A DNA stretch of 11,803 nucleotides from Bacteroidota bacterium (GTDB lineage Bacteria > Bacteroidota > Ignavibacteria > Ignavibacteriales > Ignavibacteriaceae). The position numbers and the translations under genes were made by a program. The stretch covers positions 1-11,803 of the forward strand of contig JADFGB010000013.1 in assembly GCA_022567875.1 (NCBI GenBank). Direction: 5' to 3'. Position 1 is the first letter of the stretch. The number at the start of each line of letters is the position of its first letter. Below the pieces are notes generated by a model, which worked only from the letters and a program-made list of their open reading frames with translations, was not told the DNA's origin and ran no database searches. Of the stretch, positions 1 through 7,268 are shown piece by piece.

Positions 1-302
1 ATTTTCTCCCATTCCCCGAATTAGAAATTAAAAGTAGGTTTAAAGAAATTGGTTATGGTATTTTAATTGGTGCAATAATTATGTTATTAGGTTATGGTTT
101 ATTAATCTTAACCCATGAAATAACTTTTGATAAGGTTATTGTAAACTATAAAGAAATAATAATGTCGATTACTATTTTTGGAATAGTTGCTATAATAGAA
201 GAAACTCTTATTAGAGGATATGTATTAAAAAATTTAATGATTTCATTTAATAAATACATAGCTCTATCTTGGATTCAAGGTTCTAACGCAACAAAGCGTT
301 AA
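1..302 (+). pseudogene. CPBP-family intramembrane metalloprotease, fragment cut by an IS30 element
   Basis: The reading frame (codons in phase with position 3) is open from the left edge, so the gene begins outside the window. It encodes hydrophobic stretches and then the motif EETLIRG, which fits motif 1 (EExxxR) of the CPBP (CAAX protease/bacteriocin-processing, 'Abi') family of membrane-embedded metalloproteases. In this family the motif-1 glutamates act with later FxxxH and His motifs. Here the frame reaches an LSW segment, where the second motif would be expected soon after, and then runs into the terminal repeat of the IS30 element at about 270. The last residues before the TAA at 300-302 are encoded by the element. 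The His motifs are missing, so the product is probably inactive. Native sequence ends near 269. Family assignment rests on one motif plus hydrophobicity, so it is good but not certain. Confidence 0.7.
273..295 (+). repeat. IS30 left terminal inverted repeat
   Basis: This pairs with 1453-1475 in inverted orientation with 19 of 23 matches: ATTCAAG at 273-279 and TAACGCAACAAA at 284-295 are perfect, and 280-283 all differ. It also supplies the last codons read through from the interrupted CPBP gene. Confidence 0.85.
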
Positions 303-373
303 TTTTCATTAGTTAAACATTACTCAAATATACGAGTTTAATTTTGTTTTTAATTCGAGGTATTATTGAAATA

Positions 374-401
374 GAATAACTCTCCTTAGGTCGAGTTATT
401 T
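374..401 (-). terminator. Possible terminator hairpin behind the IS30 transposase
   Basis: AATAACTC (375-382) and GAGTTATT (393-400) form a perfect 8-bp inverted repeat with a 10-nt loop, and 374/401 can add a G-T pair. It starts 6 nt beyond the frameshifted transposase stop at 407. The minus-strand sequence after the stem has only a short broken T run, so it would be a weak terminator. It could equally protect the element from outside transcription. Confidence 0.4.
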
Positions 402-406
402 CCAGT

Positions 407-1431
407 TCAACAAGCCTTATCCATATCACCATATTTTTTAAAATTTAGATTTAATAATTCAGTTTGAAAAACTTCTTTTGGTGTTCTATACCCAAGTATT
501 TTTCTTGGTCTGTTATTTAGTTTTTTTGCACTATTTTTAGTTCTTTTTCGGTTACCTTATTAAAGTCCGTTCCTTTAGGAAAAAACCGTCTGATGAGTCC
601 GTTTGTATTTTCATTGGTTCCTCTTTCCCAAGAGGAATATGGATGAGCAAAATACACAGGCATTCCAGTGTTATTAGAGAACTGTTTATGCTCTGCCATT
701 TCCATTCCGTTGTCATAAGTTAATGTCTTTGTAAACAGCTTGTTTATTTGATTAAATTCTTTGGCAAAACCTTTTCTAACAGTAGAGGATTTTCTGTTTT
801 TAAGTTTTATAATAAAAGTATATCTTGCTTTTCTCTCAACTAGTGTTCCTATCGCACTTTCCTGGGCTTTCCCGATAACTAAATCACCTTCCCAATGACC
901 TATTTCTTCTCTTTTTTCGATGTGTTTTGGTCTATGATCAATACTGGTTTGATCTTTGATTTTAACACCTCGTTTACTTTTTGCATTTGCTCTTCTTCGC
1001 TGTGTTTTCTTATAAGGCAAAAGAGTTATTAATTTACGATTTAAACGTGCTTGTCGATGTGCGTAAATATGGGTATAAATGGCTTCATAAGAGATAGACA
1101 TTATTGGGTCATTAGGATAATTTAATTTTAATCTTCCAGATATTTGCTCGGGTGACCATCCACTTAAAAGACCTCGATACACATATATTTTTAGTCGATT
1201 ATAAGTGCTTATTTTATCTCTATTTCTCTTGTTTAAATAGTCATCTTTTGCATTCCAATTAGCAAGAGTTGCACTGTAATCTCCACCCCATTTATTGACT
1301 TCTCTGGTAATGGTAGAACGTGACCGATTTAGTTTATTTGCGATATAACTTTTGGTCTTGTTTTCCTGTAATAATGTCTCTATTACAACACGTTCTTTTA
1401 ATGTTAATCGTCTATGTTTTTTTGGTTTCAT
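407..1431 (-). CDS. IS30-family transposase, read in two frames (-1 frameshift)
   Basis: This DDE transposase catalyses IS30 transposition, probably through a circular intermediate as known for the family. An N-terminal helix-turn-helix region (about residues 8-45, including SYIANKLNRSRSTITREVN) should bind the terminal repeats. The catalytic core shows HWEGDLVIG (D183), LTYDNGMEM (D240) and RGTNENTNGLIRRFFPKGTDF (E274), with the family's D(33)E spacing. The frame opened by ATG at 1431 stops at 517-519, giving 304 residues. The missing C-terminus (LNNRPRKILGYRTPKEVF and onward) continues in the -1 frame to TGA at 407-409, giving about 341 residues in all. The switch point is the heptamer A-AAA-AAC at 526-520, immediately before the TAA. 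It may be programmed slippage or a one-base loss in a homopolymer. The 304-residue product keeps all three catalytic acids. Confidence 0.87.
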
Positions 1432-1452
1432 ACAACAAATCTAAGATTATGA

Positions 1453-1475
1453 TTTGTTGCGTTAAGTTCTTGAAT
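1453..1475 (-). repeat. IS30 right terminal inverted repeat
   Basis: This is the inverted partner of 273-295. The 12-bp core TTTGTTGCGTTA lies at 1453-1464 and the outer CTTGAAT at 1469-1475. It sits about 20 bp upstream of the transposase start codon (1431, minus strand), as expected for the promoter-proximal end of an IS30 element. Confidence 0.85.
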
Positions 1476-1478
1476 TCA

Positions 1479-2866
1479 GGAAAGATATTTTGAATTCAGA
1501 AGGAAGACCTCCTTTTCGCTCTTGCGATATGCTTAAACTTTATTTGTATGGTTACAAGAATCAGTTAAGATCTTCTCGAAAACTGTCTCATGCTTGTCGG
1601 GTTAACATTGAAGTTATTTGGCTGTTGAAAGGCTTAATTCCATCGGCAAGAAAAATTGCCAAGGCTTTTAAGCAGGCTTTTCGGTTTTTTGTGGGCTTAC
1701 TAAAAGATTGGGACCTTATAGAGGGACAAATCATTGCCATTGATTCTTTTAAAATAAGAGCACAAAACGCACTAAAAAACAATTTTAATCAAAAGAAAAT
1801 AGACCGACATATTAGATATATAGACGCTAAAATTGAGGAATATCAAAGGCTTTTAGATGCAGGCGATAAGGATTTGGATTATGATTTGATCAAAGAAAAA
1901 TCAGAATGGCAAGAGGAGAATAAAGCCCGATACAAAGCTGTTGAAAAAGAACTCAGCAATTCCGGTCAGACTCAGATCAGTACAACCGACCCTGATGCAC
2001 GAGCAGTAATATTACACAGAAATGTAGTTAATGTAGGATATAATATACAAGCTTCATGTGATGCTAAACACAAGCTTTTTATCAATAATGATACAGGTAG
2101 TGTTAATGATACACAAGCTTTATCCCATATGGCCTTAGCGGCTAAAGAACTGTTACATGTTGATAAAATGGATTGTTTAGCAGATAAAGGATACACTACG
2201 GGAAAACAAATTCAAATTTGTAAAGAAAATAACATTACAACATATTGCTCGCCTAAAGCTCATTCATCCCAACACAACGGGCTATATCCTATGAAAGATT
2301 TTGTGTACGATAAACAAAACGACACATATACCTGCCCGGCGGATGAGACGTTAAATACCAATGGAACTATTTATAATAAAGCCAATCATCGTGTTAAACA
2401 CTACAAAAACCGTCAAGCTTGTAAGAGTTGTACTTTAAGAGATATGTGTACAAATAATAAAAATGGTCGTTTTATTGAGCGGTCTATATATCAGGAAGCC
2501 CTAGAAGAAAATGAAAAAAGGGTTCAACAAAACCCTGAATATTACAGATTAAGGCAACAAATTACAGAACACCAGTTTGGAACCCTAAAAAGACAATGGG
2601 GCTTTACATATACACTAATGAAAGGTAAAGAACATGTACTTTCTGAAGTTAATATTATGATGATTTGTTATAATCTTAGGCGACTTATGTCTATTTTTTC
2701 TATAAATGAATTAAAAAGTAAATTAAAAAACATTGGTCTTCAATCGCTTACAGCAATAAGACTAATTTCAGTCTTTTTAAGCTCTTTTATTACTAAATCT
2801 TTAATAAGACATTCAATTTATTTTGTTAATTTTAAGTCTTCTAAACGGCTTTACATTGGGTTTTAG
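1479..2866 (+). pseudogene. IS1182-family transposase, 5'-truncated
   Basis: The frame encodes a DDE transposase of the IS1182 group. It begins inside the conserved EGRPPF...DMLKLYLYGY...RSSRKL region, and the roughly 40-50 residues that normally precede this are absent. The apparent TTG start at 1490 is an accident of the truncation. In-frame codons continue back into the IS30 end and meet a TAA at 1463-1465. Numbered from 1490, candidate catalytic residues are D85 (IAIDSFKIRAQN), D232 (LADKGYTTGKQ) and E360 (TEHQFGTLKRQWGF). A cysteine cluster (C282, C311, C314, C320) also fits the family. At residues 52-60 the text goes from SARKIA straight to KAFKQAF; relatives usually carry an xFRKxN segment there, so six or seven codons seem to be missing near position 1660. 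The C-terminus (SEVNIMMICYNLRRLMSIF...) looks intact. It is almost certainly inactive. Confidence 0.87.
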
Positions 2867-2886
2867 GCGTAGGATAATAAATAGTT

Positions 2887-2906
2887 GGAGTTTGTGCGCA
2901 GACTCC
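2887..2906. other. 8-bp hairpin downstream of the IS1182 transposase
   Basis: GGAGTTTG (2887-2894) pairs with CAGACTCC (2899-2906) around a TGCG loop, with one G-T wobble. It begins 21 nt after the transposase stop and lies between two convergent genes. There is no T run directly after it on the plus strand. It may be a transcription terminator or part of the lost IS1182 end; the sequence does not decide. Confidence 0.4.
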
Positions 2907-2974
2907 CGTTGTGCCTAATTGTTTTTGCTTTAGCGCTCCGGCTTAGCCTGTGTCGCTTGAACTGGTGGTAATAC

Positions 2975-3862
2975 TCAAAGAGGTAGAAAAACCAATTTGT
3001 TCTGTTTGAGTAATGGAACCAATACGATATTTCGTTTGGTGTCGAAACCCAGGTCGCCTGGTGATTCGAGAGAATCCATCAGAACGCTGTATGTATTGTC
3101 CGTGTTCAAAACATAGATGGCAGCACCATCCCAACTAGAAATCAGAAAACGACCATCCTTAAGCTTCAGTAAACCATCAAGCCTGCCTTGGGGCGGGGCC
3201 GGCATTGCAGTTTTATTGCCCGCTTCATCGATACTGAATACTTGGCCTGAGTCATATGTCACGACAATGAGCTTGTTTCCGTCTAGGAGGATTCCATTGG
3301 GTCCACCCATATCTTTGTCTTTGACAATCGCCTCGTAATTACCATTGGCCGAAACTTTGTAGATTGCGTCGGTACCTGATTCTGTGAATTCACCATTGAG
3401 TCCATCATTCCAGCCACTATCAGTAATGTACACATCGTTATCTGTCCCAGGTGTGATGCCGTTTAGAAAAGTACTTCCCTTAATCGTAATTGATCTTTTT
3501 TTCTTGCCACTAGGCAACTCAAAAATATGGACTTGGTTGATATCGACTACAAAAAGATAATTTCCAACAATGGCCGCTCCCTTGGGCGAATTCAGACCAT
3601 CGATCCATTTAAGGTCAACCACTTGACCATCGGGATTTACCTTGGATATAAAACCATTGCCATCGACTTGAAATGGACTGCTAGTGACGTTGGTGACCAG
3701 ATAAACATCTTCGGCTGCATAGTACTCAATTGACTCCGGAGTGGAAAAACCTACATCGCCAACAACAATATTATTCTTGGTTTCAACTGTTAGAACATAT
3801 AAGGATACAATCAATAAGAGGATTCCAAGAACACTAACGCTTACTTTCAATGGTGATTTCAT
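2975..3862 (-). CDS. Membrane-anchored SMP-30/gluconolactonase-like beta-propeller protein
   Basis: This is a 295-residue protein. Residues 5-26 form a single hydrophobic segment after MKSPLK, a signal anchor or uncleaved signal peptide, so the rest should lie outside the cytoplasm. The remainder reads as repeating propeller blades (AEDVYLVTNV, NYLFVVDI, DNDVYITDSG, NKLIVVTYDSG, DGRFLISSW, KRNIVLVPLL). Four residues match positions of the SMP-30/gluconolactonase metal site: E43 (TPESI), N134 (LNGI), N189 (GPNGI) and D229 (RLDGL). The usual activity of the family is lactone hydrolysis, but many members have other or unknown substrates, so none is claimed. I chose ATG 3862 because upstream in-frame codons give a non-credible extension and this start places the hydrophobic segment at the N-terminus. 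GC is visibly higher (about 42-57% in sampled 60-nt stretches) than the roughly 28% of neighbours. It is convergent with the IS1182 gene and probably came in by transfer. Confidence 0.8.
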   Translation of the reverse strand: MKSPLKVSVSVLGILLLIVSLYVLTVETKNNIVVGDVGFSTPESIEYYAAEDVYLVTNVTSSPFQVDGNGFISKVNPDGQVVDLKWIDGLNSPKGAAIVGNYLFVVDINQVHIFELPSGKKKRSITIKGSTFLNGITPGTDNDVYITDSGWNDGLNGEFTESGTDAIYKVSANGNYEAIVKDKDMGGPNGILLDGNKLIVVTYDSGQVFSIDEAGNKTAMPAPPQGRLDGLLKLKDGRFLISSWDGAAIYVLNTDNTYSVLMDSLESPGDLGFDTKRNIVLVPLLKQNKLVFLPL

Positions 3863-3867
3863 GGTGG

Positions 3868-3899
3868 GAAATATACATAATATTGTCCTTCTATACAAA
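3868..3899 (-). promoter_or_regulatory. Possible Bacteroidota-type promoter of the propeller gene
   Basis: On the minus strand a TTTG (3899-3896) is followed after 20 nt by TATATTTC (3875-3868). This is one base away from the TTTG...TAnnTTTG pattern known in Bacteroidota. It ends only 5 nt before the chosen ATG, which would give a nearly leaderless transcript, so either the match is chance or the mRNA really is leaderless. Confidence 0.25.
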
Positions 3900-4091
3900 T
3901 GGAACTCGCGAGAAACAACTATGCACAACAATGACTCAAGAAGGCATGGTGCTAAAGTATAAATTGGCATTTCTACTTAAAACACTATCTTTAATCCAAT
4001 TTGGAAATGTAGGAAGAAGGTTGACCACCACGCCTCTTAGTCGAAAACGTTATGAATAATATCTCATACCTATCAGTATATAGGTTCTCTT

Positions 4092-4132
4092 AAGATCGGT
4101 AAAATAATTATTCAATTATTCTTATCGGTCTT
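4092..4132. repeat. Imperfect inverted repeat
   Basis: The arm AAGATCGGTAA (4092-4102) is nearly complementary to TTATCGGTCTT (4122-4132), using two G-T pairs, and the AT-rich middle can extend the pairing with a mismatch and a bulge. It is followed on the plus strand by a short TTTAT. It lies between the foreign block and the comF operon terminator, with no plus-strand gene upstream. It may be a degenerate terminator or a relic; low certainty. Confidence 0.3.
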
Positions 4133-4348
4133 TATACTCTGCATAAATCCCTAAATACTTTCATAAATATTTTCCTTCAAACACATAGTGTTAAGTATTT
4201 CGCATTTTTGTCATAGTATTTTACACAAATACATTTTCCAAAAGAAATCTGATTGGCTTATTATCAATTTTCGATATTGATAATGTTATTGTTTTAAGAA
4301 CAAAATAAATTCACTCATATTTATACAAGCAATTAACTATACACATAT

Positions 4349-4386
4349 AAAAAAAGTTAATTTCTAATAAATTCTATTAACTTTTT
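4349..4386 (-). terminator. Intrinsic terminator-like hairpin of the surE-comF operon
   Basis: AAAAAGTTAAT (4351-4361) and ATTAACTTTTT (4376-4386) are perfect 11-bp inverted repeats around a 14-nt loop. On the minus strand the second arm runs into a seven-T tract, 19 nt past the comF stop. The stem is AT-rich and therefore weak, but its position and T tract fit termination of the leftward operon. On the plus strand the arm also ends in five T, so some bidirectional activity is possible. Confidence 0.6.
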
Positions 4387-4404
4387 ATTAAAAACCATAT
4401 TTAC

Positions 4405-5094
4405 TTATTCTGCTATTGCTGAAGAACTCGCGTATATTTTATTAGCTCCGACTTCTTTAAGAATCCTTGCACATTCATTTAACGTAGCGCCTGTTGTAAT
4501 TACATCATCGATAATTAAAATATTTTTTCCTTTTACCGTCTTTGTCTTTTTAACTTTAAAAGCATCTCCGATATTTTCTTGCCTTTCAACTAAACTAAGT
4601 GCTGTTTGAGTTTGTGTAAATTTTACTCTCTTTAATATTGATTGGTTTACTGGAATATTTAAACTTTTGCCCAAACCTTTTGCAATATAAAAAGATTGAT
4701 TATAGCCCCTGTTAGCTTTTTTTAAATGATGCAGAGGTACAGGAACTATGAAGTCAATTCTCCAAGTTTTAATTTCATCACCACTAATTTCTGCTATTAT
4801 TTCGCCCAATCTATTACCGACAGCAAACTTTTTTGAATATTTTATAGAATGAATTATGTGTTGCAGCTCTTTGTCCTTTTCAAAAATAAAAGGAGCAGTA
4901 AAACCGGAAATAAGTTTTTTATCAGAAAATTTTCTTTGATATTCGATTTTAATTAGTGAATTCGTAGCTAAAGGAATAGAATTTATACAATCATCACAAA
5001 TATATTTCTGTTCTGCAGAAAGTTTTTGTTTGCACCCTGGACAAAAGCGTGGAAGGAAAAAATCAAATAATGATATGAAAAACATGGTTGACAT
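4405..5094 (-). CDS. comF: ComF family protein (phosphoribosyltransferase-like)
   Basis: This 229-residue protein has the two-part ComF layout. The N-terminal cysteine motif CPGC...CDDC (about residues 18-36) is a likely zinc-binding finger. It is followed by a type I phosphoribosyltransferase-like domain with VPVPLHHLKKANRGYNQS, the TQTALSLVERQENI segment, and the PRPP-binding loop ILIIDDVITTGATL. ComF proteins are needed for DNA uptake in naturally competent bacteria, where they act in the cytoplasm; in many other bacteria the role is unproven. Length is normal. ATG 5094 is used; ATG 5085 is a possible alternative and neither has a clear Shine-Dalgarno site. It is the last gene of the operon, 35 nt after the VWA gene, and is followed by a terminator-like hairpin. 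Confidence 0.92.
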   Translation of the reverse strand: MSTMFFISLFDFFLPRFCPGCKQKLSAEQKYICDDCINSIPLATNSLIKIEYQRKFSDKKLISGFTAPFIFEKDKELQHIIHSIKYSKKFAVGNRLGEIIAEISGDEIKTWRIDFIVPVPLHHLKKANRGYNQSFYIAKGLGKSLNIPVNQSILKRVKFTQTQTALSLVERQENIGDAFKVKKTKTVKGKNILIIDDVITTGATLNECARILKEVGANKIYASSSAIAE

Positions 5095-5129
5095 ATTTTA
5101 AAGGACGAAGTTTCTAAAAAAAGATTTAT

Positions 5130-7268
5130 TTACATCATACTCAATCTTCTACGGACAAACCATTCAACACTAAACAGTAAAACAATAATTATTAAAATCC
5201 ATTCATTCGACCAAAGACTGATCTCGCTTGTTTCTATTTTTTCTTTAGTGTTATTCTTGCTAATGCTTTTAAGTAAATCAATCAATTTATCTTTTTCATT
5301 AAAGGAGAAGTATTTACCATTTGAATTTTGACTTAAAGATTTAAGTAAATCAGAATTTAAATTTGTGTTTATCAGTTCTACATTTGTCTCGCCAATATTA
5401 AATTTACCGAAAACTTTTCCCAATAAATTACTATTAAGCATTACTTTGCCTGCATAAGTATAATCACCGGGATTTGCTGTTTGGAATATTCCTTCGTATA
5501 AACCGTTACCTTTTGAATTTAGGTTTATATTTACAATACTTTTTTTATCTATGTTCGTTAGGGTCAAGGAAACATCAGCATTAGAAACTGGATTAAATGA
5601 TTCGTCATATACCTGTGCGGTAAACTCAACATTTTCATTTAAAGAGAACAATTTTTTTACAGGTTTTATAATAACTTTCTTTTCTTTGTCGGATGTATTA
5701 AGCCATTTAACACAGTTTGAAATAAAGTTGTCGAAAAAATTTATATCGTTAGTTGATGCAAGTAATTTCCACCTCCAAATTCCTGAAGCAAGAATAGCAA
5801 TAGACCTACTAAAAGTAATTTTTCTTGTTACTATCAGAGGTCTATTTAATGGCACATTATTTATAATTATTTCTGACAAAATATTACTGCCCGGCATAAC
5901 TTCAAAACTTGCACTTGGCTGAAATAAAGGTGGTAATTTACTCCAAACAGAAAGCACATTATTATTTTGTATTTGTAAAATAGGATTATCAATATTCTTT
6001 TTAATAATTGACGGTAGAACTTCATCTGTTCTATTGTTCATAAGATTTGTTTTGACCGGTAAAATATCATTTAAATAATTTAGTTTACCGAAATCAATGT
6101 TGTTGCCAAGCAAAAACAAAAATGGTTTCTTATTATTTATTACACGGGTTTTTACTTTTTCTATGAATGAAATATTTGAACTTGAGGAAGGGAAGCCTAT
6201 TAAAAAATAAACATCAGAGCTGTCCAAAAGTCTATTTGTGTTTCCATTTTCTAAAAATCTGCTGCTTGTAATTTGAATTAGTGAATTTACAATAAGGTCT
6301 TTGTTAGCCTTTAATGAAGATTTAATAATGGATAGATCGTTAGAAGGAGAACCGGCAATTATAAGTACTTTCAACTTTGTTTTTTGAACTTTTATATAAA
6401 AAATCTTGATGTTATTATTTGCATTTTCTTCCCCGGGTAAAGTCTCTATCATCATTTTCATTTTTCTTTCACCGTATTCGCTTGGTTTAAAGGAAAATGA
6501 AACATTATTTATACCGTCTTTGGAAAGGATGATGTTTTTTTGTTCAACTAATTTGTCTTCGTCAAAAAGTGTAACAATTGCTTTGCTTCCGTTTAGCTTT
6601 TCGTTTCCAATTACGGTTGAAATGGTTGTATGTGTGTTTGCATAAATAAATTTATTATAGGTTACTTTTTTTATCGACACATCTTTATCTATTGATGTAT
6701 TACCAATACCGATTGTATAAATCGGGAAACTTAATTTCTCTGATTCATTTATAGGTGAAAGTCCGTCCGTAATATTTCCGTCGCTTATAATAGTTAAAGA
6801 AGAAATGTCAACTTGCATTTCTTTAATTTCCTCAAAAATCTTTTCAAAATTTGTGGATGGCTCTGCCATTTTGATTTTGTTTAAGCTGTCAGGATCAATT
6901 GAATTTACTTTTGAACCGAAAGTGAAAAATTTAACATCAGCATTACTTTTTAAGTCCTCCAAAAAATCAATAACATCTTTGTACTCATTATTTATACTCA
7001 TCGATTTAGATTTGTCAACAAAAATTAAATTTAAAGGTTTAACGATTATCTTTTTTGTAATTGTCAATATCGGTTCAAATATCAAAAGTAAAAGAAGAAC
7101 CATTGAAAGGGAACGAAGAACAATTAAAAATATTTTTATCGGTTTGCTTATTTGTGGAATTGTGTACTTATAAATATAATACGTAAAAAATGAGATTATT
7201 AAAATACCGAGAATGAAAAAAAATGGACTGTTTGAAAAAGTGATGCTAATATTTTCTAATGTAAACAT
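5130..7268 (-). CDS. Membrane-anchored VWA-domain protein, large
   Basis: This 712-residue protein has two N-terminal transmembrane segments (about residues 15-34 and 45-66). A von Willebrand A domain (about 80-195) follows with an apparently complete metal-ion (MIDAS) site: DKSKS at 85-89, T139 and the SDG motif (D163). Next come a beta-rich stretch (about 200-295), a region starting LKVLIIAG that resembles the glutamine-amidotransferase-like fold common in such proteins and includes SGIWRW, an immunoglobulin-like segment (about 540-625), and a C-terminal transmembrane helix (about 690-705) ending in arginines. Helices two and three would place the VWA and later domains outside the cytoplasm. 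VWA domains bind partner proteins; the partner here is unknown. There is no MoxR ATPase next door, unlike aerotolerance (Bat) clusters. Its ATG shares one base with the stop of the PhzF gene (TAATG), which suggests coupled translation. Confidence 0.83.
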   Translation of the reverse strand: MFTLENISITFSNSPFFFILGILIISFFTYYIYKYTIPQISKPIKIFLIVLRSLSMVLLLLLIFEPILTITKKIIVKPLNLIFVDKSKSMSINNEYKDVIDFLEDLKSNADVKFFTFGSKVNSIDPDSLNKIKMAEPSTNFEKIFEEIKEMQVDISSLTIISDGNITDGLSPINESEKLSFPIYTIGIGNTSIDKDVSIKKVTYNKFIYANTHTTISTVIGNEKLNGSKAIVTLFDEDKLVEQKNIILSKDGINNVSFSFKPSEYGERKMKMMIETLPGEENANNNIKIFYIKVQKTKLKVLIIAGSPSNDLSIIKSSLKANKDLIVNSLIQITSSRFLENGNTNRLLDSSDVYFLIGFPSSSSNISFIEKVKTRVINNKKPFLFLLGNNIDFGKLNYLNDILPVKTNLMNNRTDEVLPSIIKKNIDNPILQIQNNNVLSVWSKLPPLFQPSASFEVMPGSNILSEIIINNVPLNRPLIVTRKITFSRSIAILASGIWRWKLLASTNDINFFDNFISNCVKWLNTSDKEKKVIIKPVKKLFSLNENVEFTAQVYDESFNPVSNADVSLTLTNIDKKSIVNINLNSKGNGLYEGIFQTANPGDYTYAGKVMLNSNLLGKVFGKFNIGETNVELINTNLNSDLLKSLSQNSNGKYFSFNEKDKLIDLLKSISKNNTKEKIETSEISLWSNEWILIIIVLLFSVEWFVRRRLSMM

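Larger units (their letters stand above)
270..1478 (-). mobile_element. IS30-family insertion sequence, about 1.2 kb
   Basis: The element contains one minus-strand IS30-type transposase gene and is bounded by inverted repeats at 273-295 and 1453-1475. These share ATTCAAG, four mismatched bases, then a perfect 12-bp block TAACGCAACAAA. This resembles the IS30 terminus as I recall it (ATTCAA... CAACGCAACA). The repeats may extend to about 270 and 1478, giving roughly 1209 bp, a normal size for the family. No matching 2-3 bp target duplication is visible next to either end. The left flank is a CPBP gene and the right flank is the interior of an IS1182-type transposase gene, so the two sides do not rejoin into one target gene. 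Exact outer boundaries are uncertain by a few bases. Confidence 0.88.
1479..2906 (+). mobile_element. Remnant of an IS1182-family element (right part only)
   Basis: The transposase coding region and a short downstream segment survive. The left end and its inverted repeat are gone, replaced by the IS30 element. With no partner repeat the right boundary cannot be fixed. I place it provisionally at the hairpin 2887-2906, just before the composition shifts to the higher-GC region. Confidence 0.5.
3863..4404. other. Gene-free stretch between the propeller gene and comF
   Basis: No credible protein gene is seen here. The short open frames on the plus strand lack any family signature and partly lie antisense to the propeller gene. 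GC falls from moderate to very AT-rich at about 4050-4060, which I take as the approximate edge of the foreign block. The stretch holds the possible promoter of the propeller gene, an imperfect hairpin at 4092-4132 and the comF-operon terminator at 4349-4386. Confidence 0.6.

Noticed and set aside
1..302. The CPBP fragment as an abortive-infection gene.
   Set aside because: CPBP proteins have many roles, the fragment lacks the His motifs, and nothing nearby suggests phage defence.
1588..2196. Two minus-strand open frames of 64 and 74 codons inside the IS1182 transposase gene.
   Set aside because: They lie antisense to a clearly conserved DDE transposase frame and show no family motif.
270..2906. 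The idea that IS30 and IS1182 together form a composite transposon carrying the propeller gene.
   Set aside because: A composite transposon needs two related IS copies flanking the cargo. Here two different families lie on one side only and no IS copy is seen on the other side.
2943..3134. A 63-codon minus-strand frame overlapping the end of the propeller gene.
   Set aside because: It is an alternate frame of the same strand as the conserved propeller protein and has no recognisable content.
3850..4059. Plus-strand frames of 69-73 codons at 3741-3962 and 3850-4059.
   Set aside because: They are mostly antisense to the propeller gene and its upstream region, with no ribosome-binding site, motif or composition support.
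6805..7173. Plus-strand frames of 79-123 codons inside the VWA gene (5551-5922, 6406-6645, 6805-7173).
   Set aside because: These are shadows of the VWA gene, whose minus-strand frame has intact MIDAS residues and membrane helices.
5130..7268. The VWA protein as part of a known VWA-based defence or ternary (MoxR-VWA) system.
   Set aside because: No MoxR-type ATPase, protease or nuclease lies next to it, and its neighbours are metabolic or competence-type genes.
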